Assembly: GCA_964588305.1 (NCBI GenBank) | Contig: CAZPOP010000003.1 | Coordinates: forward strand, 97,588 to 161,587 | Direction: 5' to 3' | DNA: 64,000 bases | Origin: SM1-73 sp964588305 | GTDB lineage: Bacteria; Zixibacteria; MSB-5A5; SM1-73 | Shown: piece after piece, positions 1 to 7,590 of the stretch | Position numbering within the stretch: the stretch's first letter is position 1 | How the letters are laid out: every line of letters starts with the position of its first letter | Program-made: the position numbers and the translations under genes | The notes under the pieces: model-generated | What the model was told of the DNA's origin: nothing | Database searches by the model: none | What the model saw: the letters and a program-made list of their open reading frames with translations, nothing else

Positions 1-1
1 G

Positions 2-1147
2 CTATGTCAACTTCTTCGACTGCTGGATGGTGAGAAATCCTTAGCTGAAATTGCTTCTGAGTTTTCGTCTCAGAATTCTAAGAAATGTACTGCGGAGGAT
101 ATTTCACAGATTATCGAAAGGGTTCTAATTCCACAAGGTCTTCTAGCAACAAACCAAGCTGATCGTCAAACTCAACCAGAGACGAACCAAAAAACAAACA
201 ATTCGCTTTCTCTGAGGATACCTCTTCTCTCGCCGAAAGCTTTACTTCCGCTTACCAATATTTTAAGCAAGTTGTTTCAGCGTCCCGTTTTCATAACATT
301 GTCGACAATGGCGTTCATAATACTATGGGTTAATTTACCAAGTCTTCGAGTTTTTGATTTCACAAAAACCATTCAAATGAGCCATGGTTGGATTGTGAGT
401 TGTGTTTTGCTAAGCCTCAGTGTCGTTTTTCATGAACTAGGGCATGCCAGCGCTTGCAGATATTATAAGTGTCTGCACGGTCCTGTGGGATTCGGTTTAT
501 ACCTGGTCTTTCCTGTATTCTATGTGGACATAAATGACGCATGGAGGCTCTCAAGAAGGCAACGAGCAATAGTCGACATTGGGGGAGTGTATTTTCAATT
601 TGTGACTACCATCATATTATTCTCTGTATATATGATAACTCAATCGCCAATACTTCTCATGGCCATCTTCTTGACGTACTTAATGATATTCATCAATCTT
701 AATCCCTTGTTCAAATATGATGGGTACTGGCTTTTATCAGATGTGGTGGGAATACCCAATTTGAGGAAAAGAGCTACTGAGTTGGTCAAGCATCTGGTCA
801 AAAAAGAAAAGGACACAACTTACCAGTTATCTCAAACTCCATCTTGGGCAAAAGCTGTTCTCTTTAGTTATACCGTCCTGAGTAACGCCTTCTTTCTTTA
901 CTTTGTATATAGAATCACCGAATTTCTAGCAGAACTACTCAAGAAATATCCCACCATTTTTGCGGAGTCAGTTCTTGAAATTCGAAAAAGCTTTTTGACC
1001 CATGACGTTAATACTTTCTTCGTTAGTATTTCCCAAATCATTTTTCCTCTTCTTCTGTCATTATCAGTAATCCTGATGAGCAGAAAGCTGCTATATCCAG
1101 TATTCAGGTATGCCAAGAGCATTGTTACACGTCAGTTTTCTTCCTGA
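2..1147 (+). CDS. M50 (site-2-protease-like) peptidase with PqqD-like N-domain, 5' truncated
   Basis: The reading frame is open from the window edge, so the start lies outside; 381 codons are visible. The first ~50 visible residues (around LLDGEKSLAEIASEF and IPQGLLA) have the look of a PqqD/RRE winged-helix domain, as found at the N-terminus of 'putative peptide zinc metalloproteases'. The membrane peptidase follows: HELGH near visible residue 144 supplies two zinc His and the catalytic Glu, and NLNPLFKYDGYW near 232-243 supplies the third ligand Asp. About six hydrophobic segments surround these motifs. Proteins of this build (YydH-like) are known to accompany ribosomally made, modified peptides, where they cleave or help export the precursor at the inner membrane. 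Here a small ORF and a terminator follow directly. Substrate and pathway are inference; the protease family call is firm. Confidence 0.85.
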   Translation, partial: LCQLLRLLDGEKSLAEIASEFSSQNSKKCTAEDISQIIERVLIPQGLLATNQADRQTQPETNQKTNNSLSLRIPLLSPKALLPLTNILSKLFQRPVFITLSTMAFIILWVNLPSLRVFDFTKTIQMSHGWIVSCVLLSLSVVFHELGHASACRYYKCLHGPVGFGLYLVFPVFYVDINDAWRLSRRQRAIVDIGGVYFQFVTTIILFSVYMITQSPILLMAIFLTYLMIFINLNPLFKYDGYWLLSDVVGIPNLRKRATELVKHLVKKEKDTTYQLSQTPSWAKAVLFSYTVLSNAFFLYFVYRITEFLAELLKKYPTIFAESVLEIRKSFLTHDVNTFFVSISQIIFPLLLSLSVILMSRKLLYPVFRYAKSIVTRQFSS

Positions 1148-1234
1148 GAGGGAAGCCCTGAATCGATACGGGATGAGTTCACATTTATCAATCGGAATAA
1201 AAAGTCTTAGAAATTGCAGGAAGGAGAAGAAATT

Positions 1235-1306
1235 ATGTTTGGACAAAAAGGGGGACCAAATTTGGGAGAGTATTCATGTTCTAGGCTGAGGATATTGAAG
1301 ACTTAA
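1235..1306 (+). CDS. 23-residue peptide ORF, possible RiPP precursor
   Basis: This ATG-TAA ORF of 23 codons begins MFGQKGGPNLGEYSCSR and ends LRILKT. A near-ideal Shine-Dalgarno, AGGAAGGAG at 1218-1226, lies 8 nt before the ATG. The ORF starts 87 nt after the M50 peptidase stop and ends 34 nt before a rho-independent terminator, so it is the last unit of that transcript. It contains Gly-Gly, a Glu-Tyr pair and one Cys, all common sites in modified peptides, and its size matches tiny precursors such as PqqA. I recognise no family, and no modifying enzyme is visible because the upstream operon is cut off. It could be a RiPP precursor, a small regulatory peptide or chance. Only the ribosome-binding site, position and terminator support it. 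Confidence 0.45.
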   Translation: MFGQKGGPNLGEYSCSRLRILKT

Positions 1307-1340
1307 TAAGAATCTTTTGCGGGCTACTTTGTTATTCTAT

Positions 1341-1376
1341 AGCCACTTACCAAGAAGGTGAGTGGCTTTTTGTTTT
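1341..1376 (+). terminator. Rho-independent terminator
   Basis: An 11-bp stem (AGCCACTTACC / GGTGAGTGGCT, one G-T pair) encloses the loop AAGAA and is followed by TTTTTGTTTT. It ends the M50 peptidase / small-peptide transcript. Confidence 0.85.
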
Positions 1377-1612
1377 CTGGGACACTTCTTGTAAACGATT
1401 CTTATAGTGGGTAAGCCAATTCATGAACAATCGTTAGCAGAAGAATTGGTTTTACCTCCTTCCTTCTAAATAGAGGTTGCCCTGTCTTGTCTTTGGTCCG
1501 TCCCCGGCGGTCCCACCAGAGGCGGGATGGGGTGGAAAAAGACAAGCGAAAAAACATAACACATGTAATTTTGATAATGCATGCATTTGTTTCCTCGTGC
1601 TATACTCCTTTT

Positions 1613-1645
1613 CCCGCCTGTGGCGGGATCCCGCTAGAAGCGGGA
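1613..1645. repeat. Bipartite palindrome (REP-like)
   Basis: There are two adjacent hairpins: CCCGCC-TGT-GGCGGG at 1613-1627 and TCCCGCT-AGA-AGCGGGA at 1629-1645. The same two-hairpin plan recurs at 33751-33780 and 51768-51797. Confidence 0.7.
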
Positions 1646-1781
1646 CAAGTAAACGTCCCCACAAGCTCCGCCCCCTTGTGGTCAGCCAGTCGAACCACCT
1701 TTGATCTGGCCACGGAAGGGGCGGAGCTCAAAAAAGAGGAGAGAAATAAGGATCAAACCGTAATCCATTCTAATCGTTGAC

Positions 1782-1807
1782 AAGGAGGTGATTTGATGCC
1801 ATTATAA
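1782..1807 (+). promoter_or_regulatory. Perfect extended Shine-Dalgarno followed by a 3-codon ORF
   Basis: AAGGAGGTGAT at 1782-1792 matches the anti-Shine-Dalgarno over 11 nt. An ATG follows 7 nt after AGGAGG, and the frame reads Met-Pro-Leu-stop. It ends 50 nt before the next gene's start. It could be a leader minigene that affects the downstream gene, or the remnant of a lost gene. Confidence 0.35.
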
Positions 1808-1857
1808 GGATTGAAAATACACAAAATCTAAAACCAAATAGCCAAGGAGGAGGGAAG

Positions 1858-2949
1858 ATGAGAACTAAAAACCTAATTCTGTGGTTGGTGGTGATCTTCT
1901 TTATTTCTTGCAGTTTTGTTTTTGGCCAGTCTTTTGAGATGATTCAGATTGGCACAGGGGTAGACCCTCATTGGTCACCGGATGGAAAGGAACTTGCCTT
2001 TGTGTATATGGGGTCGCTTTTCGTGGCTGACCCAAGCGGCGAAGACGAACCACAAAAGATCGCCGAGCTTCCACCGACTGTTTCTGGTTTTGCCTGGCTG
2101 GATTCAAATGAGTTTCTTGTCTGGGGCCGGGACTATTGGAGAGAAGAAGGGGTCCGGCACAAAGGTAACTGGATGGAGGTACTCACAAGAGACGGAGAGA
2201 TGCGACCTGTTGCCAGAGACAGTTCTTCAGCTCGCCCCACCAAGCCTCGTGACGTTCCTCTCATTTCCGGACTTACGATTTTGAATGATGGGACAGTGGG
2301 CTATTGGGAGACGCCCGTGGGAGTGGAGGATGAGTGGACGAACAAAAACAAAGTGTTCCGAATAATAAAACCAGGGAAGCTACCGCCTGATTCAGCGGTG
2401 AAGCAACTGAGAGCGGTTGAGCATTATACTGGGATATATAGTAAAGGGAAACAGGTGTATCCGGAACGGGGTATCTGGCTGGAAAGCATAGATGGAACCG
2501 TAAACAAAAAAGTGAGTTCCTGCGATCACTGTTCATTTCCGGTGCTGTCTCCGGATGGAGCCAAAATACTTGTTTGTTGTGGTGGAAAATGTCCCGTCTG
2601 TGTTTTAGACTTACAAGGAAACGAAATCTGTGTAGGAAAAGAACCCATTGATCCGGTCGATCCGCAGGACACCATCTTTATCAGGGGGAATGTGGACGGA
2701 ATGCCGGTTTGGTCGCCGGATGGAAAAAAGTTGGCATATGCATACCTTAGATACAGATCAGTAAGCGAACATGAGATTGAGGAGCTTGGATCTGACATAT
2801 ACATCGAAAACCCGGATGGTAGTGGTAAAATTCAGGTAACTGATACTCCTGATATAGCTGAAGCTGGACCAGTATGGTCTCCAGATGGATCAAGAATCGC
2901 ATGCACTGACCGCCATACTGCAAGAATATATGTGATAAGACTCAAATAA
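1858..2949 (+). CDS. Secreted WD40-like (PD40/TolB-type) beta-propeller protein
   Basis: This 363-residue protein starts at an ATG preceded by GGAGGAGGGAAG. Residues 1-23 form a signal peptide (basic start, long hydrophobic run, ending near VFGQ). Repeated HWSPDGKELAFVY, PVLSPDGAKILVC, PVWSPDGKKLAYAY and PVWSPDGSRIACT units are PD40 propeller blades, as in TolB. Around residues 222-260 are several Cys residues (CDHC, CCGGKCPVC), unusual for an exported propeller and perhaps disulfide-bonded. The protein ends on the last blade with no sorting domain. It is probably a periplasmic or surface binding protein; ligand unknown. The next gene, 32 nt downstream on the same strand, is a decayed secreted protein. 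Confidence 0.8.
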   Translation: MRTKNLILWLVVIFFISCSFVFGQSFEMIQIGTGVDPHWSPDGKELAFVYMGSLFVADPSGEDEPQKIAELPPTVSGFAWLDSNEFLVWGRDYWREEGVRHKGNWMEVLTRDGEMRPVARDSSSARPTKPRDVPLISGLTILNDGTVGYWETPVGVEDEWTNKNKVFRIIKPGKLPPDSAVKQLRAVEHYTGIYSKGKQVYPERGIWLESIDGTVNKKVSSCDHCSFPVLSPDGAKILVCCGGKCPVCVLDLQGNEICVGKEPIDPVDPQDTIFIRGNVDGMPVWSPDGKKLAYAYLRYRSVSEHEIEELGSDIYIENPDGSGKIQVTDTPDIAEAGPVWSPDGSRIACTDRHTARIYVIRLK

Positions 2950-2981
2950 ATAGTCAAGCATATTAAGTGCGGAGGTGAAAA

Positions 2982-3555
2982 ATGAGAAGAGTAATTACCT
3001 GTCTAATTATATTCTTTACATTTTTCTTACTCGCCACGCAACTTTTTTCCAGCGAATTTGTTGTCTGTATTGATCAACGCCTCCCATTCCAGCTTGGGGA
3101 ATGTGAGGCAAAAGCTTGCCTTTGATGACAATGATTACGTCGAACTTTTGCCAGGAGAAGATGTTGATTTGGATTTTTCTTACTTGCCCCCGGAACCCCG
3201 GAAGGCCAGAGATTTGGCATTCAAGTGTAACGGATATTACATAACAGATGATCTAGCAAAAGCAACGACTCCCCCACCTTCGGAGGAGCTTCAGCAGAAT
3301 TATCCTAATCCTTTTAATCCTCAGACTCAGATCGAGTTCAGCTTGGAGGAGGCTTCTCAAGTCAGTTTGGTCATTTATAATCTCCTGGGACAAAAAGTGA
3401 TTACTTTAGTGGATGAAATGGTGCCAAAGGGGAAGCGTAAAGTCCATTGGAATGGCGACGATGAATCAGGAAATAAAGTGGCCAGCGGGATTTATTTCTA
3501 CTGTCTCCAAGCCGGTGAACTCAATGAAGTGCGAAACATGGTAATGGTAAAGTAG
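2982..3555 (+). pseudogene. Frameshifted remnant of a secreted protein with C-terminal sorting domain
   Basis: An ATG at 2982 with GGAGGTGAAAA upstream begins a typical signal peptide (MRRVITCLIIFFTFFLLATQ), but this frame stops about 47 codons in. The next frame, open through ~3058-3555, continues with ASHSSLGNVRQKL and DYVELLPGEDVDLDF, then LQQNYPNPFNPQTQIEF and a C-terminal IYNLLGQKV...SGIYFYCLQAGE segment. That last part is a FlgD-Ig/T9SS type A sorting domain, normally found at the end of large surface proteins. I infer that a once longer gene lost its middle and suffered a frameshift between about 3045 and 3127. A sequencing error could explain the frameshift, but not the missing body. 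Confidence 0.6.
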
Positions 3556-3850
3556 ACCAAATCATCAAGCAAATGTGCCCAGGTCGTTCGCCGCGTCCGG
3601 CGGGATCTCCGAGAAAGCTGGGGCATATTGAAGATGCTCTTGCTTTGAGATGCCATGGGTTGATCCACCGCATTTTCGGGAAAACCCTTGCCCCTTTAAT
3701 TCCTATCGCCATATAAGCTCATAAAGAAAGGAACATTTGAATTTTCGTGAGTTTTCGGAGTCAACTCAACCCCCCACTGAAACAAATCTAATTTCCGAAA
3801 TTTGTAAGGAGAGTTTTCCTGCTTATCTTCTCAATCTGGGCTCGTTGTTT

Positions 3851-5101
3851 CTACTCGTATCTCAAGGAAACGATGGGGTCGAGCTTGGCAGCTCGATAGG
3901 CGGGGTAGATTCCGAAAATCAGTCCTACACCAACCGCGAAGGAAAAACCCAGTATTATCCAAAATAGGGAGACACCCGCGGCCAGAGGCGAAACGGCCGC
4001 CACCACTTTTCCTAAAAGCACGCCGATGATAATTCCCAGAATCCCGCCGCTTCCGCTCAAGGTCATGGCCTCGATAAGAAACTGCCACAGGATGTCCTTC
4101 TTTCTCGCCCCTATGGCCTTGCGTATCCCTATTTCACGAGTTCTTTCCGTGACCGAAACCAGCATGATGTTCATCACCCCCACCCCACCCACCAGAAGTC
4201 CGATGGAGGAGACAATCACCATCACCATATAGATTGCGCTTGTTATCTTGCGGTATATGTCCATCAGATCCTCCTGGGTGGAGACCGCAAAATCATTAGG
4301 CTTGTCAGCAGGAACTCCTCTTCTCAGCCGCATCACCTGGGTTATCTCATCAATCGCCTGCTCCATAAGTTCGGGGGTTTTAGGTTTGGCCACCAACAAG
4401 AGCTCTTTTTCCTCCGGGTATAGCTTCTTATAAGTAGTGTGGGGCAGCAGGACGAAGTTGTTCTGGCTCTCCCCTAAAAGTGAAGGCCGCTTCTCCATCA
4501 CCCCGATGACGGCAAATTTCTTGGGAGCGAAGTTTCGTCCGGCAAGGCTAATCTCCTTGCCAATCGGATCCAGGTTGGGGAAAAGCGCGTCTGCCACGTC
4601 CCACCCCAGAACCACCACCATAGCCCGGTATTTCACATCACTATCGGTCAAGAATCTTCCTTCTTCTGCATAGTTGTTATTCACCACCTCATATTCCGGC
4701 ATAACCCCTATCAATTCGAACTGGCTGACCTTGTTGTCTCTGTATTTAACCGTCTTGGCTCCGGGACCCCAGTTCTGCGGTGAAACGGCCTCTACGGATG
4801 GGCACAGCTCTCTGACTGCTATGGCATCCTCAAAGGTTATGGGTTCCCGATTCCTTTCCTCTTCCGAGGGGCCGCCAATCTGAATATCGATTTTGGTCTT
4901 GGTAACGTAGATGGAATTCGAGCCCATGGACTCGATCTGCGTGGCCATGCTTTTGTTGAGTCCGGTTATTATGGATACCATAGCGATGACCGTGGTGACC
5001 CCAATCAAAACACCCAGAACGGTCAGAAAGGCTCTCATCTTATGAGCTCTGATCGCCGCCATGGCCATCAGTATGCTTTCTTTGATTTCGAAAACATTCA
5101 T
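3851..5101 (-). CDS. MacB-type ABC transporter permease
   Basis: The ATG at 5101 (MNVFEIKESILMAM) is preferred over an upstream TTG, which lies inside a repeat; this gives about 416 residues. The build is that of MacB/FtsX permeases: an N-terminal membrane helix (~30-55), a large periplasmic MacB_PCD domain, then three C-terminal helices with MNIMLVSVTERTREIGIRKAIGAR between helices 2 and 3. Such permeases move no solute through a pore; they couple cytoplasmic ATP hydrolysis to movements of the periplasmic adaptor and TolC channel. It is the last gene of the YIP1-tolC-macA-ATPase-permease operon and is homologous to the permease at 5514-6731, so the pair may form a heterodimer. The ribosome-binding site is weak because the repeat-bracketed gene sits just upstream. 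Confidence 0.9.
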   Translation of the reverse strand: MNVFEIKESILMAMAAIRAHKMRAFLTVLGVLIGVTTVIAMVSIITGLNKSMATQIESMGSNSIYVTKTKIDIQIGGPSEEERNREPITFEDAIAVRELCPSVEAVSPQNWGPGAKTVKYRDNKVSQFELIGVMPEYEVVNNNYAEEGRFLTDSDVKYRAMVVVLGWDVADALFPNLDPIGKEISLAGRNFAPKKFAVIGVMEKRPSLLGESQNNFVLLPHTTYKKLYPEEKELLLVAKPKTPELMEQAIDEITQVMRLRRGVPADKPNDFAVSTQEDLMDIYRKITSAIYMVMVIVSSIGLLVGGVGVMNIMLVSVTERTREIGIRKAIGARKKDILWQFLIEAMTLSGSGGILGIIIGVLLGKVVAAVSPLAAGVSLFWIILGFSFAVGVGLIFGIYPAYRAAKLDPIVSLRYE

Positions 5102-5102
5102 A

Positions 5103-5134
5103 CTTTTCAGGGTCAAGGGTTAAGGGTCAAGACA
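5103..5134 (+). repeat. GGGTCAAGGG repeat, inverted copy (left flank of four-helix-bundle gene)
   Basis: The plus strand reads TTTCAGGGTCAAGGGTTAAGGGTCAAGAC. It is the inverted counterpart of the copies at 5484-5514 and 6784-6819. The stop codon of the four-helix-bundle gene lies inside it. Confidence 0.6.
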
Positions 5135-5474
5135 GAGAATTGATTAAGCCCTTCAATAGACGAGCAGTCTCAGTCCTTAGTTTCTCTATGGCCTCATAAT
5201 CGGGTGCGGAAATATAGCCTAAATCTTTAGCCATACAAAGATAGGTTTCCACCTCGCCCAGTGATCCTCTTGCTATAAATAGGTGCTGTAAATATTCCTT
5301 TCGGTGTTGGCGTTCATACCCCTCAGCAACATTTGCCGGAATTGACGCCGATGCTCTTTGAATTTGCGACCCCAATCCATAAGTTTCAGACTTCGGAAAT
5401 TTTCTGGTTATTCTATAAACTTCTAAAGCTAACTTATAAGCTTTTTGCCATACTATAAGTTTTCTAAAACTCAT
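5127..5474 (-). CDS. Four-helix-bundle protein (S23/IVP family)
   Basis: This 115-residue protein has the hallmarks of the S23 / 23S rRNA intervening-sequence family (TIGR02436): FRKLIVWQKAYKLALEVY near the start, FPKSETYGLGSQIQRASASIPANVAEGY in the middle and LFIARGSLGEVETYLCMAKDLGYI later. The family forms homopentameric four-helix bundles, and Avd of diversity-generating retroelements has the same fold; the cellular role of most members is unknown. It sits between two transporter permeases with which it has no obvious functional link. Inverted GGGTCAAGGG-type repeats touch its 3' end and lie just before its start, suggesting that it was inserted into the operon. The start has only a weak ribosome-binding site (AAGAGA). 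Confidence 0.88.
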   Translation of the reverse strand: MSFRKLIVWQKAYKLALEVYRITRKFPKSETYGLGSQIQRASASIPANVAEGYERQHRKEYLQHLFIARGSLGEVETYLCMAKDLGYISAPDYEAIEKLRTETARLLKGLINSLS

Positions 5475-5483
5475 TCTGGTATT

Positions 5484-5514
5484 CTCTTGCCCCTTGTTTC
5501 ATGACCCTTGCCCC
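5484..5514 (-). repeat. GGGTCAAGGG-type repeat (right flank of four-helix-bundle gene)
   Basis: The minus strand reads GGGGCAAGGGTCATGAAACA then AGGGGCAAGAG, starting at the stop of the upstream permease. It is about 80% identical to the copy at 6784-6819 and inverted relative to the one at 5103-5134. Confidence 0.65.
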
Positions 5515-6731
5515 TATTCGTATCTCAAGGCTTCAATCGGATTCAACCGGGCGGCCTTCATGGCGGGAAAAATGCCGAAGAATATTCCCACCGAGGAGGA
5601 CACCAACAGAGCCACCACAACTGACCATAGCTCTACTGAAGCGGGCAAAGGACTGACCGCAGAGATGAGTTTTGCTATCATGGCCCCCATGATTACGCCC
5701 ACTATTCCCCCTACTGAGGCCAATGTAACCGCCTCGACCAGAAATTGCCACAGTATGTTTCTTCTTCTGGCCCCCAGGGCCTTACGAATGCCTATCTCCC
5801 TGGTCCTCTCGGTCACCGACACCAGCATAATATTCATTATCACTATCCCCCCGACTAGCAAAGAGATAGATGCGATGCCACCCATCACCATCAAAGCTAA
5901 CCGGGTGAACTGCCGGAAAAAATCCATGACGCTCTCGGAGGTCATGATGGCAAAATCATCCGGTTCATCATAGGGAACGCTTCTCCTGGCCCTCAAAATC
6001 ACCCGGCATTGATCCATGGCATCCTCCATGGAGAGGAAATCTTCTGCCTTGACGAATATCATGAGAAACAGACGCCGGGCAAAAAGCTTCTCAAACGTGG
6101 TTATGGGGATCAAAACGAAATCGTCCTCATTGCTTCCCAGAAAGGTCCCCTTCTTTTCGGCCAGCCCGATGATGCGGAAGTAATGGTTTCCGATCTTTAT
6201 GTCCTTTCCCAGAGGATCCTCGTTGGGAAAGAGGTTTTCCTTTATCTCCCAGCCAACAAAGCAGACCCGCCGGTTATGCTCCACCTCGAATTCAGAGAAA
6301 ATCCTTCCGTCGTAGATCTCGTGATCAAGGATCTCCGTAATATTGGCGGTGGCTCCTGCGATGGCCATGCGAGACAGGTGTTCGCCTTTATATTTGACCT
6401 TGGTCCAGGTGATGGCCTCGGCTCCCACCTCCCCGCAGTCAGGGCAATTCTCCTTTACGGCTTCCATATCTTCAAGAGTGATCCTCTTTCTTTTTCTCTG
6501 TTCGATCCACTCTTCCTGGGAGGTGACGATGCCAAACTTTCGGATCAGAAATGTGGTGGAGCCCATGCTGGATATCTCCGCCTCCACGTATCGGTTCATG
6601 CCGGAGATGATGGAGACCACGGCAATCACGGTCATCACACCGATGATCACTCCGATTAAGGTTAGGATGGATCGGAGCTTATTGGCCACCAAAGACCTCA
6701 AAGCGATGATTATGCCTTCAAGCAGTTGCAT
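5514..6731 (-). CDS. MacB-type ABC transporter permease
   Basis: This 405-residue protein has the same plan as the permease at 3851-5101: one N-terminal helix (LRSILTLIGVIIGVMTVIAV), a periplasmic MacB_PCD domain (about 50-270), and three C-terminal helices flanking NIMLVSVTERTREIGIRKAL. A CPDCG pair of cysteines lies near residue 95-99 of the periplasmic domain. It works with the ATPase encoded immediately upstream and with the MacA and TolC homologues of the operon. Each end of the gene carries a copy of the GGGTCA repeat, directly after the ATPase stop and after its own stop. The two permeases differ clearly, so this is an old duplication or a true heterodimeric system. Confidence 0.9.
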   Translation of the reverse strand: MQLLEGIIIALRSLVANKLRSILTLIGVIIGVMTVIAVVSIISGMNRYVEAEISSMGSTTFLIRKFGIVTSQEEWIEQRKRKRITLEDMEAVKENCPDCGEVGAEAITWTKVKYKGEHLSRMAIAGATANITEILDHEIYDGRIFSEFEVEHNRRVCFVGWEIKENLFPNEDPLGKDIKIGNHYFRIIGLAEKKGTFLGSNEDDFVLIPITTFEKLFARRLFLMIFVKAEDFLSMEDAMDQCRVILRARRSVPYDEPDDFAIMTSESVMDFFRQFTRLALMVMGGIASISLLVGGIVIMNIMLVSVTERTREIGIRKALGARRRNILWQFLVEAVTLASVGGIVGVIMGAMIAKLISAVSPLPASVELWSVVVALLVSSSVGIFFGIFPAMKAARLNPIEALRYE

Positions 6732-6783
6732 GGTAAAATGGATTTTGGGTTTGTTAGCCTGATAGTCAAGAAAGTTCTAGATT

Positions 6784-6819
6784 CCTCTTGTCCCTTGTTT
6801 CCTGACCCCTGACCCTTTT
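6784..6819 (-). repeat. GGGTCA repeat, third copy
   Basis: The minus strand reads AAAAGGGTCAGGGGTCAGGA then AACAAGGGACAAGAGG, directly after the ATPase stop. It is in the same orientation as the copy at 5484-5514. Confidence 0.6.
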
Positions 6820-7501
6820 AGCGCTTTATCCTTTCCTCTTTTTCGATGGCTCCGTCCCGGATATAGATTATTCGATCTGCGTAGGTGGCTATGTCATGTT
6901 CGTGGGTGACTATGATGATGGTGTTTCCCTGATGATGAAGTTTCTCGAATATCTTCATGATTTCCGTTCCGGTCTTGGTGTCCAGATTTCCGGTTGGCTC
7001 ATCTGCCAAAATCAGAGAAGGATTATTTACTAAGGCCCGAGCCAGGGCTACCCTCTGCCTTTCGCCTCCGGAAAGCTCGTTGGGCTTGTGAGTCGCCCGA
7101 TCCTCCAGATCCACCAGTCTTAACGCTTCTCGAGCTTTTCTTCTCCTGCTTTCCGACTCTGTCCCGTTGTATACCAAAGGGAGTTCCACGTTATGCGCCG
7201 AGGTAGCACGAGGAAGAAGGTTGAAGGTTTGAAACACGAACCCGATTTCCTTGTTTCTGATGCGCGCCAGCTCATCATCGTTCATCTGGCTCACCAACTT
7301 ATCGTTCAGATAGTAACTGCCTCTGCTGGGGGTATCCAGGCAGCCGATCAGATTCATCAGGGTCGACTTTCCGGAGCCGGAGGGACCCATGATGGCGACA
7401 TACTCTCCCTTATCTACCTCCACGGAGACGGAGCGTAAGGCGTTCACCTTCTCTGCCCCCATCTCGTATATCTTCCACAAATCTTCTGTTTTGATTAACA
7501 C
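6818..7501 (-). CDS. ABC transporter ATPase, MacB/LolD type
   Basis: This 227-residue ATPase shows Walker A GPSGSGKST (39-47), signature LSGGERQR (143-150), Walker B LILADEP (163-169) and the D-loop GNLD, matching the MacB/LolD/FtsE subfamily that energises type VII ABC mechanotransmitters. The likely start is GTG with GGAG 9 nt upstream. It follows the MacA-like adaptor gene and precedes the permease genes, so the ATPase and permease are separate polypeptides rather than fused as in E. coli MacB. The exported substrate cannot be read from the sequence; antibiotics, lipoproteins, toxins or peptides are all known for this class. Confidence 0.95.
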   Translation of the reverse strand: MLIKTEDLWKIYEMGAEKVNALRSVSVEVDKGEYVAIMGPSGSGKSTLMNLIGCLDTPSRGSYYLNDKLVSQMNDDELARIRNKEIGFVFQTFNLLPRATSAHNVELPLVYNGTESESRRRKAREALRLVDLEDRATHKPNELSGGERQRVALARALVNNPSLILADEPTGNLDTKTGTEIMKIFEKLHHQGNTIIIVTHEHDIATYADRIIYIRDGAIEKEERIKR

Positions 7502-7543
7502 TTACGTCTTCTCCCAGATAGATTGAGTCCAAGAGTTCATGGT

Positions 7544-7571
7544 CCAGAACCTAACTTAAGTTAGGTTCTGG
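7544..7571. repeat. Perfect 28-nt palindrome
   Basis: CCAGAACCTAACTT followed by its exact reverse complement AAGTTAGGTTCTGG lies between the adaptor and ATPase genes. No T-run follows on either strand, so it is not a typical terminator. It could be a processing hairpin, an operator or a REP-like insertion. Confidence 0.7.
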
Positions 7572-7590
7572 ATTTCTCCGATTCACAAGA

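Larger units (their letters stand above)
1377..1857. other. Intergenic region with palindromic repeats, no convincing gene
   Basis: This 480-bp gap holds degenerate copies of the CCCGCC/GGCGGG palindrome around 1500-1535, a clean pair at 1613-1645, and a strong Shine-Dalgarno with a three-codon ORF at 1782-1807. Overlapping reading frames here run through the palindromes and have no ribosome-binding site, so they are not called. Confidence 0.6.

Noticed and set aside
1173..1289. 38-codon ORF overlapping the 23-codon ORF after the M50 gene
   Set aside because: It has no ribosome-binding site, whereas the 1235 start has an ideal one; the two are in different frames.
1452..1780. Overlapping short ORFs on both strands
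   Set aside because: They cross palindromic repeats and lack ribosome-binding sites; codon patterns come from GGCGGG-type hairpins.
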